The notes: generated by a model not told the origin, from the sequence alone. DNA of 40,164 bases from a bacterium (GCA_030616165.1 JAUWXV010000004.1:1-40164), one strand, 5' to 3'; positions 10,031-19,575 are shown, numbered from the stretch's first letter. Translations and numbers: made by a program.

Positions 10031-12682
10031 TTAGTCAACTTTTATTATTTCAATATTTTTGTTTGGGCATCGCCATACACAAACTCCACAGGCAACACAT
10101 TCTTCGTTATCAATAAAGGGTCTCCCTTTGACATTACTTACAGCAAAAGAATTGCAGACATCAACACATAAAAGGCACCCTTCACCGCAACCGCAGTTCA
10201 AACATCTTTTTGCCTCCACAATGGCCTCTTCTTCCGTAAGTGTTCTGCTGTAAATATCGAAATTCTTTCTTCTCTCTTCCGGACTTTTTGTATAAATCTT
10301 AATGCTGGAAATTCGTTCAACATTTCCTGTTCTTTGAAGCACGCTGTTTCTATTAATCTCGTTTAACTGTTTCATTGAATCCAGTATGGAGTTTTCACCC
10401 GATATATATTTATCCACAGAAATCGCTGCTCTTCTCCCGCTGGCAACTCCCGTTATTATATTACTTGCGCCAACAGCCGCATCTCCAGCAGCAAAAACAC
10501 CGTCGATATTAGTTTTACCTGTTTCTGGAACATTTTCAATTATTCCTGTCGAAGTGAGCTTTAAACCATCATAACTTATGTCGCTCTCTACTCTTTGACC
10601 GAGTGCAGAAATAACTGTATCAACTTTAAGGGTGAATTCAGTTCCCTCAACTTCTACTGGTCTTCTTCGATTGGATAAATCCTTTTCACCTAAAACATAG
10701 TTCACAAGTCGAATTCCAATAACTCTGCTATCTTCTGTTAATATTTCCTTCGGTGAAACCAAATACATTATATTTACCCCTTCTTCTTCGGCTTCAATAA
10801 CCTCTTCCGGGATAGCAGGCATTTCGTCTTTAGTCCTTCTATATAATATAAAGACCTCTTTTGCACCTAATCTTCGACAGGATCTTGCAGCGTCAACCGC
10901 AGTAAATCCTCCCCCGATGACTGCAATTCTCTCTCCAATTTTATATTGTTTACCATTTGACAAATCTTTTAGAAAATCGAGTGCAGGTAAGCATCCATCC
11001 GCCGATTCTCCGGGAATATTGAGATTAATACCCTCCTGAGCACCTACCGCTATTATTATCCCCTTATAACCTTGTTTTTTCAGTTGGGGAATTGTAAAAT
11101 CTTTAAGAAATCTTTTTCCCGTTATAATTTCAACCCCCAATTCCTTAATTATATCAATTTCGTAATCGATTATGTCCAGAGGGAGTCGGAATCTTGGGAT
11201 TGCATATCTCAGCATTCCACCGGGCTTGTCTTCTGCTTCAAAAACCGTAACATCATAACCAGCAACCGCAAGGTAATATGCCGAAGAAAGTCCAGCAGGA
11301 CCTGATCCAATCACCGCTACTTTATCAGATTTTTTACTTGCTGTCGTAATTTCAGGTTTCCAGTTGTTTTTTCTTGCATATTCAAGAACAAACCTTTTAA
11401 CTTCCCTAATTTTAATGGATTCATCAATGTCTCCTCTGATACAAACCGATTCACAAGGATGGTGACAAACATATCCACATATCGATTGAAATGGTCCTGC
11501 AGAGACTATGAGGTCGTATGCCTCTCTAAAATCTCTTTTTGAAACTGCCATGACATAACCTTGTGCAGGAACGAAGTTCGGACAGGAAGTTACACAAGGG
11601 GCTGAAATTGTAGTATCTTTAATCTGAGCATGTCCCTCAAATATAGTCAGTTCTTCGGCAGATTTCAGTTTTTCAACGATTTGACCCCTTATCTCATCCA
11701 ATGAAGAATAGCCCATTTCTTCTAAATAAAATTTTAAATCCTCAATCAGGTTTCCAAGAAAACCATAACCGCTGATAATGGTTTCTGTGCATATTCCGAA
11801 GAGGTTAGCCCCCATCAATGCCATCTTCACCACATCGCGAAAACTTCTAATCCCTCCAGTAGCGGCTATAATGGGCTCCTTGCCGAGTAGTTTTCTCATT
11901 TCATAAGTATCTCTTAGAGCAAGGGGTTTGACCCATTCCCCTGAAAAACAGGATAGACTTATTTCCTCCTGGAGTGCATAGGGTGCCTTTCCGGGGTGAT
12001 ATATATCAAATGGCGGTATAGCCAATCTGTTTGCGGTTCCACTGACCGCATCAGCACCTGCATCGATACAGGCTTTTGCTACTTGAGCTATTTTTCCACC
12101 CTCAGGCGTTAACTTAACAAATACCGGAATTGAAACCATCTCTTTTACTACTTTTGTTATGTAGCTCACTGCTTCTGCATCCTGCCCCAGACTTGCACCA
12201 GTTTTAGGACTATCGGTATGTGCCTCACCTGACAATTCCACGTTAAATGACATATTCGGACAGCACATGTTTAATTCAATAATATGAGAACCCGCACTTT
12301 CAAACCTTTTTGCAAGTTTTCCCCAGCCCTCTTCTACACCCTTTTCACCGGCATAGGCTATGTTTGCGAAAATAATAAGTTCTGAAGTCTTTTTTCTTGC
12401 CTCTTCAACAAGTCTCAAACCTTCATCAGGAGTCAATCTTTTCTCGGCTGTAAATGCAAAAATACCCTTGTTTGAAAACCAGCCGTACCTTGGTTCTCTG
12501 TTGATGTATGGTGCCGGGTCAATTATCAGTTTTATGCTTGCTCCACCCCACCCGCATTCCTCTGCCTTAATAATCTGCTTAATATTTTTTGTTGTTGGTC
12601 CAGAAGAGATATAAAATGGATTGCGAAATTTTACTCCTTTTACTGAAATTGGATGAAAATAGAATATTTCTTTATCTTTCAT
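10031..12682 (-). CDS. Fusion protein: dihydroorotate/dihydropyrimidine dehydrogenase-like FMN barrel + Fer4_20/FAD-NAD(P) oxidoreductase (PreT/GltD-like) + C-terminal 4Fe-4S
   Basis: N-terminal 'VKFRNPFYISSGP...LNMCCPN...AATGGIRSFRDVVKM'; middle 'CVTSCPNFVPAQGY...CGYVCHHPCESVCIRGDIDESIKIREVKRF' and 'VAVIGSGPAGLSSAYYLAVAGYDVTVFEA'; C-terminal 'CVACGVCVWRCPN'. Confidence 0.88.
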   Translation of the reverse strand: MKDKEIFYFHPISVKGVKFRNPFYISSGPTTKNIKQIIKAEECGWGGASIKLIIDPAPYINREPRYGWFSNKGIFAFTAEKRLTPDEGLRLVEEARKKTSELIIFANIAYAGEKGVEEGWGKLAKRFESAGSHIIELNMCCPNMSFNVELSGEAHTDSPKTGASLGQDAEAVSYITKVVKEMVSIPVFVKLTPEGGKIAQVAKACIDAGADAVSGTANRLAIPPFDIYHPGKAPYALQEEISLSCFSGEWVKPLALRDTYEMRKLLGKEPIIAATGGIRSFRDVVKMALMGANLFGICTETIISGYGFLGNLIEDLKFYLEEMGYSSLDEIRGQIVEKLKSAEELTIFEGHAQIKDTTISAPCVTSCPNFVPAQGYVMAVSKRDFREAYDLIVSAGPFQSICGYVCHHPCESVCIRGDIDESIKIREVKRFVLEYARKNNWKPEITTASKKSDKVAVIGSGPAGLSSAYYLAVAGYDVTVFEAEDKPGGMLRYAIPRFRLPLDIIDYEIDIIKELGVEIITGKRFLKDFTIPQLKKQGYKGIIIAVGAQEGINLNIPGESADGCLPALDFLKDLSNGKQYKIGERIAVIGGGFTAVDAARSCRRLGAKEVFILYRRTKDEMPAIPEEVIEAEEEGVNIMYLVSPKEILTEDSRVIGIRLVNYVLGEKDLSNRRRPVEVEGTEFTLKVDTVISALGQRVESDISYDGLKLTSTGIIENVPETGKTNIDGVFAAGDAAVGASNIITGVASGRRAAISVDKYISGENSILDSMKQLNEINRNSVLQRTGNVERISSIKIYTKSPEERRKNFDIYSRTLTEEEAIVEAKRCLNCGCGEGCLLCVDVCNSFAVSNVKGRPFIDNEECVACGVCVWRCPNKNIEIIKVD

Positions 12683-12831
12683 ATTGTCTGGTAATGTTAA
12701 TTGTATTGTTATGAGTTATTTAATGGTATAGTATTAAATTTCCTGTAAAAATAGATATGAAAATGGCGCATCTCCTTTTAAATTATAATCAAAAAACTGA
12801 AAATTATTAACAGAAAGAAAAGGACAACACA

Positions 12832-12969
12832 ATAAGTAAAAAGTTAACACATTCAGAAAGAATAAGCAAGTAAATTTCTAAACTTTTAAAGTATGGAGCC
12901 GAAGAAGAAGAATTTATGAATATTTTTATTAAAGTGTGTGGAGTTTACAAGTCAAATAATATATTTTAA
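12832..12969 (+). pseudogene. Decayed small ORF
   Basis: Frame (ATA)SKKLTHSERISK*ISKLLKYGAEEEEFMNIFIKVCGVYKSNNIF*: protein-like composition on both sides of a single in-frame TAA (12871-12873), and no ATG. Confidence 0.35.
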
Positions 12970-13059
12970 TATATATGGTTATCCGGATTTTTTGATTAAA
13001 AGGCAAAATTAATTTTTTAAAGTTGCAAATATAATATAAAATAGCAATAATTTCAAAAG

Positions 13060-13090
13060 CCGCAGTTGAATCAAATAACTGCGGTTTTTT
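13060..13090 (+). terminator. Intrinsic terminator, possibly bidirectional
   Basis: CCGCAGTT (13060-13067) / AACTGCGG (13077-13084), flanked by AAAA and TTTTTTT. Confidence 0.75.
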
Positions 13091-13251
13091 TATTTTTTGA
13101 TTTGATTTGATATGATAATTTGTTATATTTAAAAATAATAATAGAGTTTATTTAACTGAAAAAAAATTAATTATCAAATTCCATTAAATTTATATTTTTG
13201 ATAATTTAGTTTTAAATCTTTATATAAATATTATATTTAGGACTGTAAATT

Positions 13252-13995
13252 ATGAATAAAAGATATAAAAATCCACCTATAGTAGAAGCTTTGTGTGAAT
13301 TTCAGTTTATTCCGGGACAACCCTGGGATTTAACAATTCCGGGTTTAATATACGAAAAAATAAAAGAAAAATTTCCAAATAAAAAGCAGCAACAAATGAT
13401 GCACATGCAATTTAAGCCTACAGATAAAGGTTTAGAACACAAACTCGAATCTGTTCCTCCAAGAATGCAATTTCTAAATAAAGATAAAACAATTTTAGTC
13501 CAGGTAGGTACAGATTTGTTGTCTATAAATCTTCTAAAACCATATACAACTTGGAATGAATTTAGACCTTTGATACTAAAAAATTTAAGAGTATATAGGA
13601 ACATTGCAAAACCCAAAGGGATTAAAAGATTGGGATTAAAGTATATAAATAAAATTAATATACCTAAAAAGACAATAGAATTAACTGAATATTTTAAATT
13701 TTATCCATATATACCAGAAGAATTACCCCAAATCAAAATAAATTTTAATATTAGAGTTGAAATTCCCTACGAAAAAAATAGAGACATTTTACTCTTGACT
13801 TTAGCCAGCACAACTCCTAGTAAAGAAGGTGAATTATCTATAATACTTGATTTGGATTATGTAATGATTATCCCTGAAAAAATAACTTTTAAAGATATAA
13901 TTAAATGGATTGATAAAGCTCATCATAATTTAGAAAATGCCTTTGAAGAGTGTATTACAGATAAAACCAGAATTTTATTTGAGGAGGTTAAATAA
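13252..13995 (+). CDS. TIGR04255-like family protein
   Basis: N-terminus 'YKNPPIVEALCEFQFIPGQPWDLTIPGLIYEKIKEKFPNKKQ' matches the recognisable pattern of this sporadically distributed family. Confidence 0.7.
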   Translation: MNKRYKNPPIVEALCEFQFIPGQPWDLTIPGLIYEKIKEKFPNKKQQQMMHMQFKPTDKGLEHKLESVPPRMQFLNKDKTILVQVGTDLLSINLLKPYTTWNEFRPLILKNLRVYRNIAKPKGIKRLGLKYINKINIPKKTIELTEYFKFYPYIPEELPQIKINFNIRVEIPYEKNRDILLLTLASTTPSKEGELSIILDLDYVMIIPEKITFKDIIKWIDKAHHNLENAFEECITDKTRILFEEVK

Positions 13996-14516
13996 TGTTA
14001 CATACTTCAACTTTAAAAACATTGGAACCCCCTACTACTAATTATATTAATTTACCATTATTAGTTGGTAATTTTGATTCAAAAGAATCCTCATTAAAAA
14101 ATCTTTTATATGATATAAAAAGATGTTATACAGATAAAATAACAGCTGAACCTAATATTATTGGAGAATCGTCTATTTTCTTTTCGATTCAAAAACATAT
14201 AGATTTATTAGAAAATTATTATATTATTGATAATTATGATGAAATTTTAATGTTTTTATTGACGAATGATTTTCTTATTAATATTCTTTTAGAAGCTACA
14301 CAACCGATTAGAAAGGTATTTGGAGAATCTATAAAAATTCATCTTAACCTTCATAGTGATCCCGAAGAAAATTATGATGAACTTTTTATTGTAATAAAAA
14401 ATCGTTTTAATCCCAATAAGGCTTTAAAATGTATGGATGAGTTAGACCTAATTTGGTTTGACAAAATTGACAATAACACTCAGGGAAAATTAAATATCAT
14501 AGAAGAACCATTATGA
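13995..14516 (+). CDS. Hypothetical protein, middle gene of a coupled three-gene cassette
   Basis: Start overlaps the preceding stop (TAATG); C-terminal 'DELFIVIKNRFNPNKALKCMDELDLIWF'. Confidence 0.65.
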   Translation: MLHTSTLKTLEPPTTNYINLPLLVGNFDSKESSLKNLLYDIKRCYTDKITAEPNIIGESSIFFSIQKHIDLLENYYIIDNYDEILMFLLTNDFLINILLEATQPIRKVFGESIKIHLNLHSDPEENYDELFIVIKNRFNPNKALKCMDELDLIWFDKIDNNTQGKLNIIEEPL

Positions 14517-14899
14517 CTTTTGATTGGTTTTTTTATATAAAATTAGCGAATGAATTAATAAATTTTCAAAAAACCTCCTATATAAAAGAAGCATATTTTA
14601 GAACCTCTATAAGCCGCTCATATTATGGAGCTTTTTGCTTATCAAGAAATTTTTTAGAAAGAAAAGGCATTTCACTAATTCCTAAAGACAAAAGTGTCCA
14701 TCAATTTGTGATTGAGAAATACAGATATTCTAATAATAGCATTGAAAGAGAAATTGGTAAAAAACTTGATCGTTTAAGAAAAGAACGTAATGATTCAGAT
14801 TATAATGATAGAAAGAAAGTAAAATCTCAAAATGCAGTTCGAGCATACAACAAATCTAAAAAAATTTTAAAACTATTGAAAAATATTAAGGCTATTTAA
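14513..14899 (+). CDS. HEPN-like domain protein
   Basis: 'RTSISRSYYGAFCLSRNFLE' and 'LDRLRKERNDSDYND' resemble HEPN helices; ATGA overlap with the upstream gene. Confidence 0.65.
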   Translation: MTFDWFFYIKLANELINFQKTSYIKEAYFRTSISRSYYGAFCLSRNFLERKGISLIPKDKSVHQFVIEKYRYSNNSIEREIGKKLDRLRKERNDSDYNDRKKVKSQNAVRAYNKSKKILKLLKNIKAI

Positions 14900-14967
14900 C
14901 AAGTTTAGTATTATAAAAGTTTTACTTTTAATTAATTTTTGTAAATTTTAAAGTCTGGAGATTAGAC

Positions 14968-16356
14968 ATGAAAACCATAACCAGAAGGGAGTTTATAAGG
15001 TACTCATCTGCGGGTATATTGAGTTCGGCTGTTGGGCTGGGTCTTCATTCTTGCGCTAAAAAAGAAGCAGAACGACCGAACTTTGTTTTTTTTATGACCG
15101 ATGACCAGAGATGGGATGGTATGAGTTGTGCCGGAAATCAAATACTCAAAACGCCCAATATGGACAGAATAACCCAGGAGGGTGTTAGGTTTGAGAATAT
15201 GTTTGTTACAACATCTTTGTGCAGTCCAAGCAGGGCATCTTTTTTGACCGGAAAATATGTTCACAATCACGGCATCAGACGGAATGGAATGATGCTTCCC
15301 ATGGAAGAGAAGACTTTTCTGGAAATGTTAAAAGATGAAGGATATGAAACAGCATTCGTAGGGAAATGGCATATGCAGGACTCAGGAAGGAACAGAGACT
15401 TCGATTATTACTTTGGTTTTAGAGGGCAGGGCAGATACTATAATCCCGTTATTGCTGAAAATGATGGCCCGGATATAGAATATACGGGGCACGTTACCGA
15501 TATATTGACAGACCATGCTATAAATTTTTTAAGAAGGGAGCATAATAAACCATTTTGTCTTCTTTTGTGGTATAAGGCGCCGCACAGGAGCTGGCTGGCG
15601 GCTGAACGTTTTCAGGATTTATACAAGGAAATTAAGATGCCCAAACCAGTTACATTTAACGACACTTACGAAGGAAAGCCAGATGCAGTTAAGAATGCTG
15701 ATATGAAAATTGGGGATTTCAAAGATGTTCCTGACCTTGATACCTTCCTTAAGAATTATTACAGGTGTCTTGTTGGTGTTGATGAAAATGTGGGTCGTGT
15801 GCTGAACATTCTTGACCAATTGGGATATTATGATAATACTGTTGTAATTTACAGTGGTGATAACGGATTTTTCCTTGGAGAGCACCACTTCTTTGATAAA
15901 CGGCTTATGTATGAAGAATCGATTCGAGTGCCGCTGCTTGTTCGTTATCCGAGAATGATTAAAATGGGGACAACAAACTCGGAGATGGTTTTAAATGTTG
16001 ATGTAGCACCGACAATTTTAAATCTTGCTAGTGCTCTGATACCGGAAACGATGGATGGAATGAATTTTAAACCTCTTTTAGAAGGAAAGAAAATAGAATG
16101 GAGAGAAGATTTCTTATATGAGTATTACGAATATCCTGGTGCTCATTCTGTTAGAAAGAACCGCGGTATCCGCACAAAAAGATGGAAATATATCCATTTT
16201 TTTGAAGAGCCTCAAGAGTTTGAACTTTACGATTTGCAGTATGACCCCAACGAGATACGTAATCTTATCAATGAACCAGTATATAAGAATATAGTGGTAT
16301 ATCTTAAAAATCGTATGACCTCACTGAGGAGAGAACTTAAAGACCCGGATTTATAA
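14968..16356 (+). CDS. Type I sulfatase, Tat-exported
   Basis: 'FVFFMTDDQRWDGMSCAGN', CSPSR formylglycine motif (TSLCSPSRASFLTGKY), 'VIYSGDNGFFLGEH', TRREFIRYSS N-terminus. Confidence 0.93.
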   Translation: MKTITRREFIRYSSAGILSSAVGLGLHSCAKKEAERPNFVFFMTDDQRWDGMSCAGNQILKTPNMDRITQEGVRFENMFVTTSLCSPSRASFLTGKYVHNHGIRRNGMMLPMEEKTFLEMLKDEGYETAFVGKWHMQDSGRNRDFDYYFGFRGQGRYYNPVIAENDGPDIEYTGHVTDILTDHAINFLRREHNKPFCLLLWYKAPHRSWLAAERFQDLYKEIKMPKPVTFNDTYEGKPDAVKNADMKIGDFKDVPDLDTFLKNYYRCLVGVDENVGRVLNILDQLGYYDNTVVIYSGDNGFFLGEHHFFDKRLMYEESIRVPLLVRYPRMIKMGTTNSEMVLNVDVAPTILNLASALIPETMDGMNFKPLLEGKKIEWREDFLYEYYEYPGAHSVRKNRGIRTKRWKYIHFFEEPQEFELYDLQYDPNEIRNLINEPVYKNIVVYLKNRMTSLRRELKDPDL

Positions 16357-16456
16357 AAATCTTCATTTTACCTGTTCTATACATAAACCTTTTGTCATCC
16401 TTTGAAACTTGTATTAAATTAATAATTAATATTTTTAACAATCTTCTGTTAATAAG

Positions 16457-17671
16457 ATGGTTTTCGATAAGTCATTAATTATAAAGCCAGCAGGTGCAAA
16501 CTGCAATTTCGATTGTGATTATTGCTTTTATTTAAAGAAAAGTGAGTTGTATCCTGATGTTAAAAAGCATCGTATGTCTGTTGATGTGCTGGAGGAGATG
16601 ATAAAGCAGGTTATGCAGTCATCGGGAAAGCAGGTTGGTTTTATCTGGCAGGGTGGAGAACCTACACTAATGGGGCTTGATTTTTTTAAGAAAGTTGTTG
16701 AGTTTCAGCAGAAATATGGAAAGGGACAAATAGTTTCCAACGCATTTCAGACAAATGGATATCTCTTGAACGAGGATTGGGCAAGACTTTTTCATCAATA
16801 TAAATTTTTGATTGGGCTTTCTATCGATGGGGAGCCGTTTGTCCATAATCGTTTCCGAAGGACTATTGGAGGTGGTTCAACTTTTGAGAAAATCTGGAAG
16901 AATATGGAGATACTTAGACGGTATGATGTTGACTTCAACTTTCTTGCAATGGTCAACAGTGAGAGTGCAAAATATCCTGAAAAGACTTTTAATTTTTTCT
17001 TAAAAAACAATATAATTTATATGCAGTTTATTCCAATAGTAGAGTATGATAATAAAGGAGAAATAGCGGATTTTTCTGTATCCCCATCTGCGTATGGCGA
17101 TTTTTTATGCAGGTTGTTTGATTTATGGTATAATAATGGGCATCCAAATACTTCAGTTCGTGATTTTGATTCATTACTTCACAAAGAGGTTCGGGGAAGA
17201 TGCACCATCTGTATATACGACAATCGCTGTGGACAGCACGTTGTAGTTGAGCATAATGGAGACGTTTACGCCTGTGATTTTTTTGTTGAGCCAAAGTGGA
17301 AATACGGTAACCTAATGGAAACTCCTCTGCCAGAACTCGTTTTAAGCGAAAAGTGTAAAGAATTCACAAATCTAAAAATGGATTTACAAAGGCAGTGCAG
17401 AAATTGCAAATGGTTCAGTTACTGTTATGGAGGATGCCAGAAATATAGAGGTATTAAGGATGACCCTGAAAAAAAGTACTACTTCTGTGAGTCATATAAA
17501 ACTTTTTTTGAGTATAGTGTTCCGAAGGTAAAAAAACTTGCAAAAATTGTAGCGGAATCAAATAGAGTACATAGTGATAATGCCTTGATGGATGCCAATA
17601 AAAAAGTAGGAAGAAATGCCCCATGTCCCTGTGGAAGCGGGCTTAAATACAAACACTGCTGTGGAGCATAA
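16457..17671 (+). CDS. Anaerobic sulfatase maturase-like radical SAM/SPASM protein with C-terminal SEC-C motif
   Basis: 'IIKPAGANCNFDCDYCFYLKK', 'FIWQGGEPTLMGLDFF', SPASM cysteines, then 'GRNAPCPCGSGLKYKHCCG'; directly downstream of the sulfatase. Confidence 0.9.
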   Translation: MVFDKSLIIKPAGANCNFDCDYCFYLKKSELYPDVKKHRMSVDVLEEMIKQVMQSSGKQVGFIWQGGEPTLMGLDFFKKVVEFQQKYGKGQIVSNAFQTNGYLLNEDWARLFHQYKFLIGLSIDGEPFVHNRFRRTIGGGSTFEKIWKNMEILRRYDVDFNFLAMVNSESAKYPEKTFNFFLKNNIIYMQFIPIVEYDNKGEIADFSVSPSAYGDFLCRLFDLWYNNGHPNTSVRDFDSLLHKEVRGRCTICIYDNRCGQHVVVEHNGDVYACDFFVEPKWKYGNLMETPLPELVLSEKCKEFTNLKMDLQRQCRNCKWFSYCYGGCQKYRGIKDDPEKKYYFCESYKTFFEYSVPKVKKLAKIVAESNRVHSDNALMDANKKVGRNAPCPCGSGLKYKHCCGA

Positions 17672-17710
17672 CTTACTTACTTTGTGTAGAAAGTAAACAA
17701 AGAAACTTTA
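17671..17710. repeat. Degenerate copy of the 9883-9922 hairpin-repeat segment
   Basis: ACTTACTTACTTTGTGTAGAAAGTAAACAAAGAAACTTTA compared with ACTTACTTTCTTTGAAAAGAAAGTAAGCAAAGAAACTTTA. Confidence 0.6.
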
Positions 17711-17729
17711 TAATTATGACCTTTTATAG

Positions 17730-17820
17730 CGGAAAGGGGGGGATTCGAACCCCCGGTAAAGATATTCTCCCTACAATCGCTTAGCAGGCGATCGCCTTAA
17801 ACCAACTCGGCCACCTTTCC
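17730..17820 (-). tRNA. tRNA-Ser (GCU)
   Basis: Minus strand GGAAAGGTGGCCGAGTTGGTTTAAGGCGATCGCCTGCTAAGCGATTG...GGGGGTTCGAATCCCCCCCTTTCC: 7-bp acceptor stem, CT-GCT-AA anticodon loop, variable arm, GTTCGAA T-loop. 3' CCA not encoded. Confidence 0.95.
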
Positions 17821-17950
17821 GAAATGGTTAAACAATTATTAAACCTTATCTTCTATCAATTTAATTTGTAAATAAGATTAACTTTATTATTTTTAAATTT
17901 TTTGGAAAAAAAGTTGCACAAAAAAACTGTTTAATTTTTATCAGTTAAAA

Positions 17951-17978
17951 TTTAAAAAATATTTACTTAAATAACAAG
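17951..17978 (+). repeat. 28-bp direct repeat, left copy
   Basis: TTTAAAAAATATTTACTTAAATAACAAG, identical to 19888-19915. Confidence 0.85.
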
Positions 17979-17990
17979 TGTTTTATTTAC

Positions 17991-18034
17991 TTAACCTATT
18001 CATGAAATTTGATAGTATGATAATTTGTCATTTC
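17991..18034. repeat. Intergenic repeat family copy (TATTCATRAAATTTGAKAGTA...ATAATTTGTCATTTC)
   Basis: Matches 22486-22532 and, in part, 34482-34511. Confidence 0.65.
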
Positions 18035-18076
18035 TCCACTTCGCAATACTCCCCCCCCAAAATATACTTTGTCATT

Positions 18077-18113
18077 ACGAGGAGCGAAGCGACGCCTGCG
18101 CAGGCGTGGTAAT
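18077..18113. repeat. Palindrome-bearing intergenic repeat, left copy
   Basis: ACGAGGAGCGAAGCGACGCCTGCGCAGGCGTGGTAAT, containing the perfect palindrome CGCCTGCGCAGGCG. Confidence 0.85.
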
Positions 18114-18268
18114 CTACTTTTTCAGCATTCTCCTTAAAAAAAATAGAACGATTTTTATCAAGAGATATTTCCGTATTATTTCCAGAAAAAAAATGAATCC
18201 TTGCTGGTTCGGAAACAATCGTCAAGGACTACCTTTAAAAATTCTTTTCGTGTAACTTTTATGTTAAA

Positions 18269-19378
18269 TTAGATGAGCGCTGCCACGACGTCTTCCATTA
18301 GTTTTAATGTTCCCGCCACCACATCTCCGCCTGCCTCATATTCGAGGGAGATATACCCGTGATAATTGGCATTATTAAGAATATGAACGCATCGGGCAAT
18401 GTCAACATCCGGATATCTCGTCCAGCGTTTCGCATGACACATGGATGAAGCCAGAGGAATCAGAGCCTCAAGCCCATGGTACAGCATATACTCATGCTCC
18501 CAATTACAAAAATCGGGTGAGGTCTCACAATAGAGGCTGTTTACTTCATTGACGATAATTCTCACATTCATCGGGTGTGCGGCAATACCCCAGTGGTTTT
18601 CAATCGTAACTTTAACACCAACCTTTTCCCCGTAATCTGCCATCTCTTTAAACGACTCGATCGCTCGTTTTAAGTAAGGGACTATCTCTCTGTTCCGGGA
18701 ATATCCTTCCTTTGTATCCGCGGACGGGGCAATCCTGGGACCTCCAGTATTCACCCTCATCGACTGCACTCCAATCTGTTTAGCGGCGTCGAGCCATATT
18801 TTTGCTACACGAATTCCCTCATTCCGTGCTTCTTCATCCTCCTCGCATATGCTCCGGGGTGCATTATTGGATATATGTTTTGCCATCACTCCGGTTTCGA
18901 CAATTTTATCAGCAAGTTTGTCCAGATACCGCTTTGATGAAGGCAGCGACGGATCAAAGCCACGATTGGTAAATTGTGATTCATCATCGATATCCCCGAA
19001 TAGTGGGTCCCATAGGTCCATTTTTGTGACACCGGGATAGGTATCCTTTGTCCATTGAGGGAAGTCGAGCATAGTAATTTCACCATACTTCTGCTTGAAT
19101 TGCTCGAGTTCCTGCATACGTGCCTTCTGTGCGTCGCTCATCGGACGTGTCGGCGACCTCCTAGATCGTCGCTTGAACAAACGATTGACCGCATAACTGT
19201 TAGATGCTATCTGCTTAATGCGTTCATCTCTCGGTCTCGCATACGCCTTTTGGCTTGCAGTCAGTACCGCTCCTGCGGCTGCGGTCAACGCTATTCCTTT
19301 CCCCACTGATTTTAAAAAATCCCGGCGTCCCACTCCCGAAGATCCCAACTCCATTATTTGTTCTTCTATCCTGTCCAT
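18269..19378 (-). CDS. Tat-exported sugar isomerase-like TIM barrel protein
   Basis: GRRDFLKSVGKGIALTAAAGAVLTAS signal; 'VTIENHWGIAAHP', 'CETSPDFCNWE', 'NYHGYISLEYEAGGD'. Confidence 0.8.
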   Translation of the reverse strand: MDRIEEQIMELGSSGVGRRDFLKSVGKGIALTAAAGAVLTASQKAYARPRDERIKQIASNSYAVNRLFKRRSRRSPTRPMSDAQKARMQELEQFKQKYGEITMLDFPQWTKDTYPGVTKMDLWDPLFGDIDDESQFTNRGFDPSLPSSKRYLDKLADKIVETGVMAKHISNNAPRSICEEDEEARNEGIRVAKIWLDAAKQIGVQSMRVNTGGPRIAPSADTKEGYSRNREIVPYLKRAIESFKEMADYGEKVGVKVTIENHWGIAAHPMNVRIIVNEVNSLYCETSPDFCNWEHEYMLYHGLEALIPLASSMCHAKRWTRYPDVDIARCVHILNNANYHGYISLEYEAGGDVVAGTLKLMEDVVAALI

Positions 19379-19575
19379 AATATTCTCCTTTTTAATATTA
19401 TATGTTATATGATAAAAGATTTTATTAATTACTGAACTTTTGTAAAATTCAGATTATGGTAAAAAAGCCAAAATAATAAGCTATGTGCGTGTCCATTGGG
19501 TTGGTGTTGTCACCAACACACTTTGCTACTTGCAAGATCAATAAATACATGTCATTGGGATCTACCTCTGGTACG

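Noticed and set aside
17730-17820. tRNA-Ser as integration site for an island
   Set aside because: No duplicated tRNA 3' fragment and no integrase gene seen in the window; the 28-bp direct repeats lie outside the tRNA.
18025-18255. Short ORFs on both strands (76 aa +, 65 aa -)
   Set aside because: They run through the palindromic intergenic repeat ('DYHACAGVASLLVMT' is a typical translation of such repeats), so not treated as genes.
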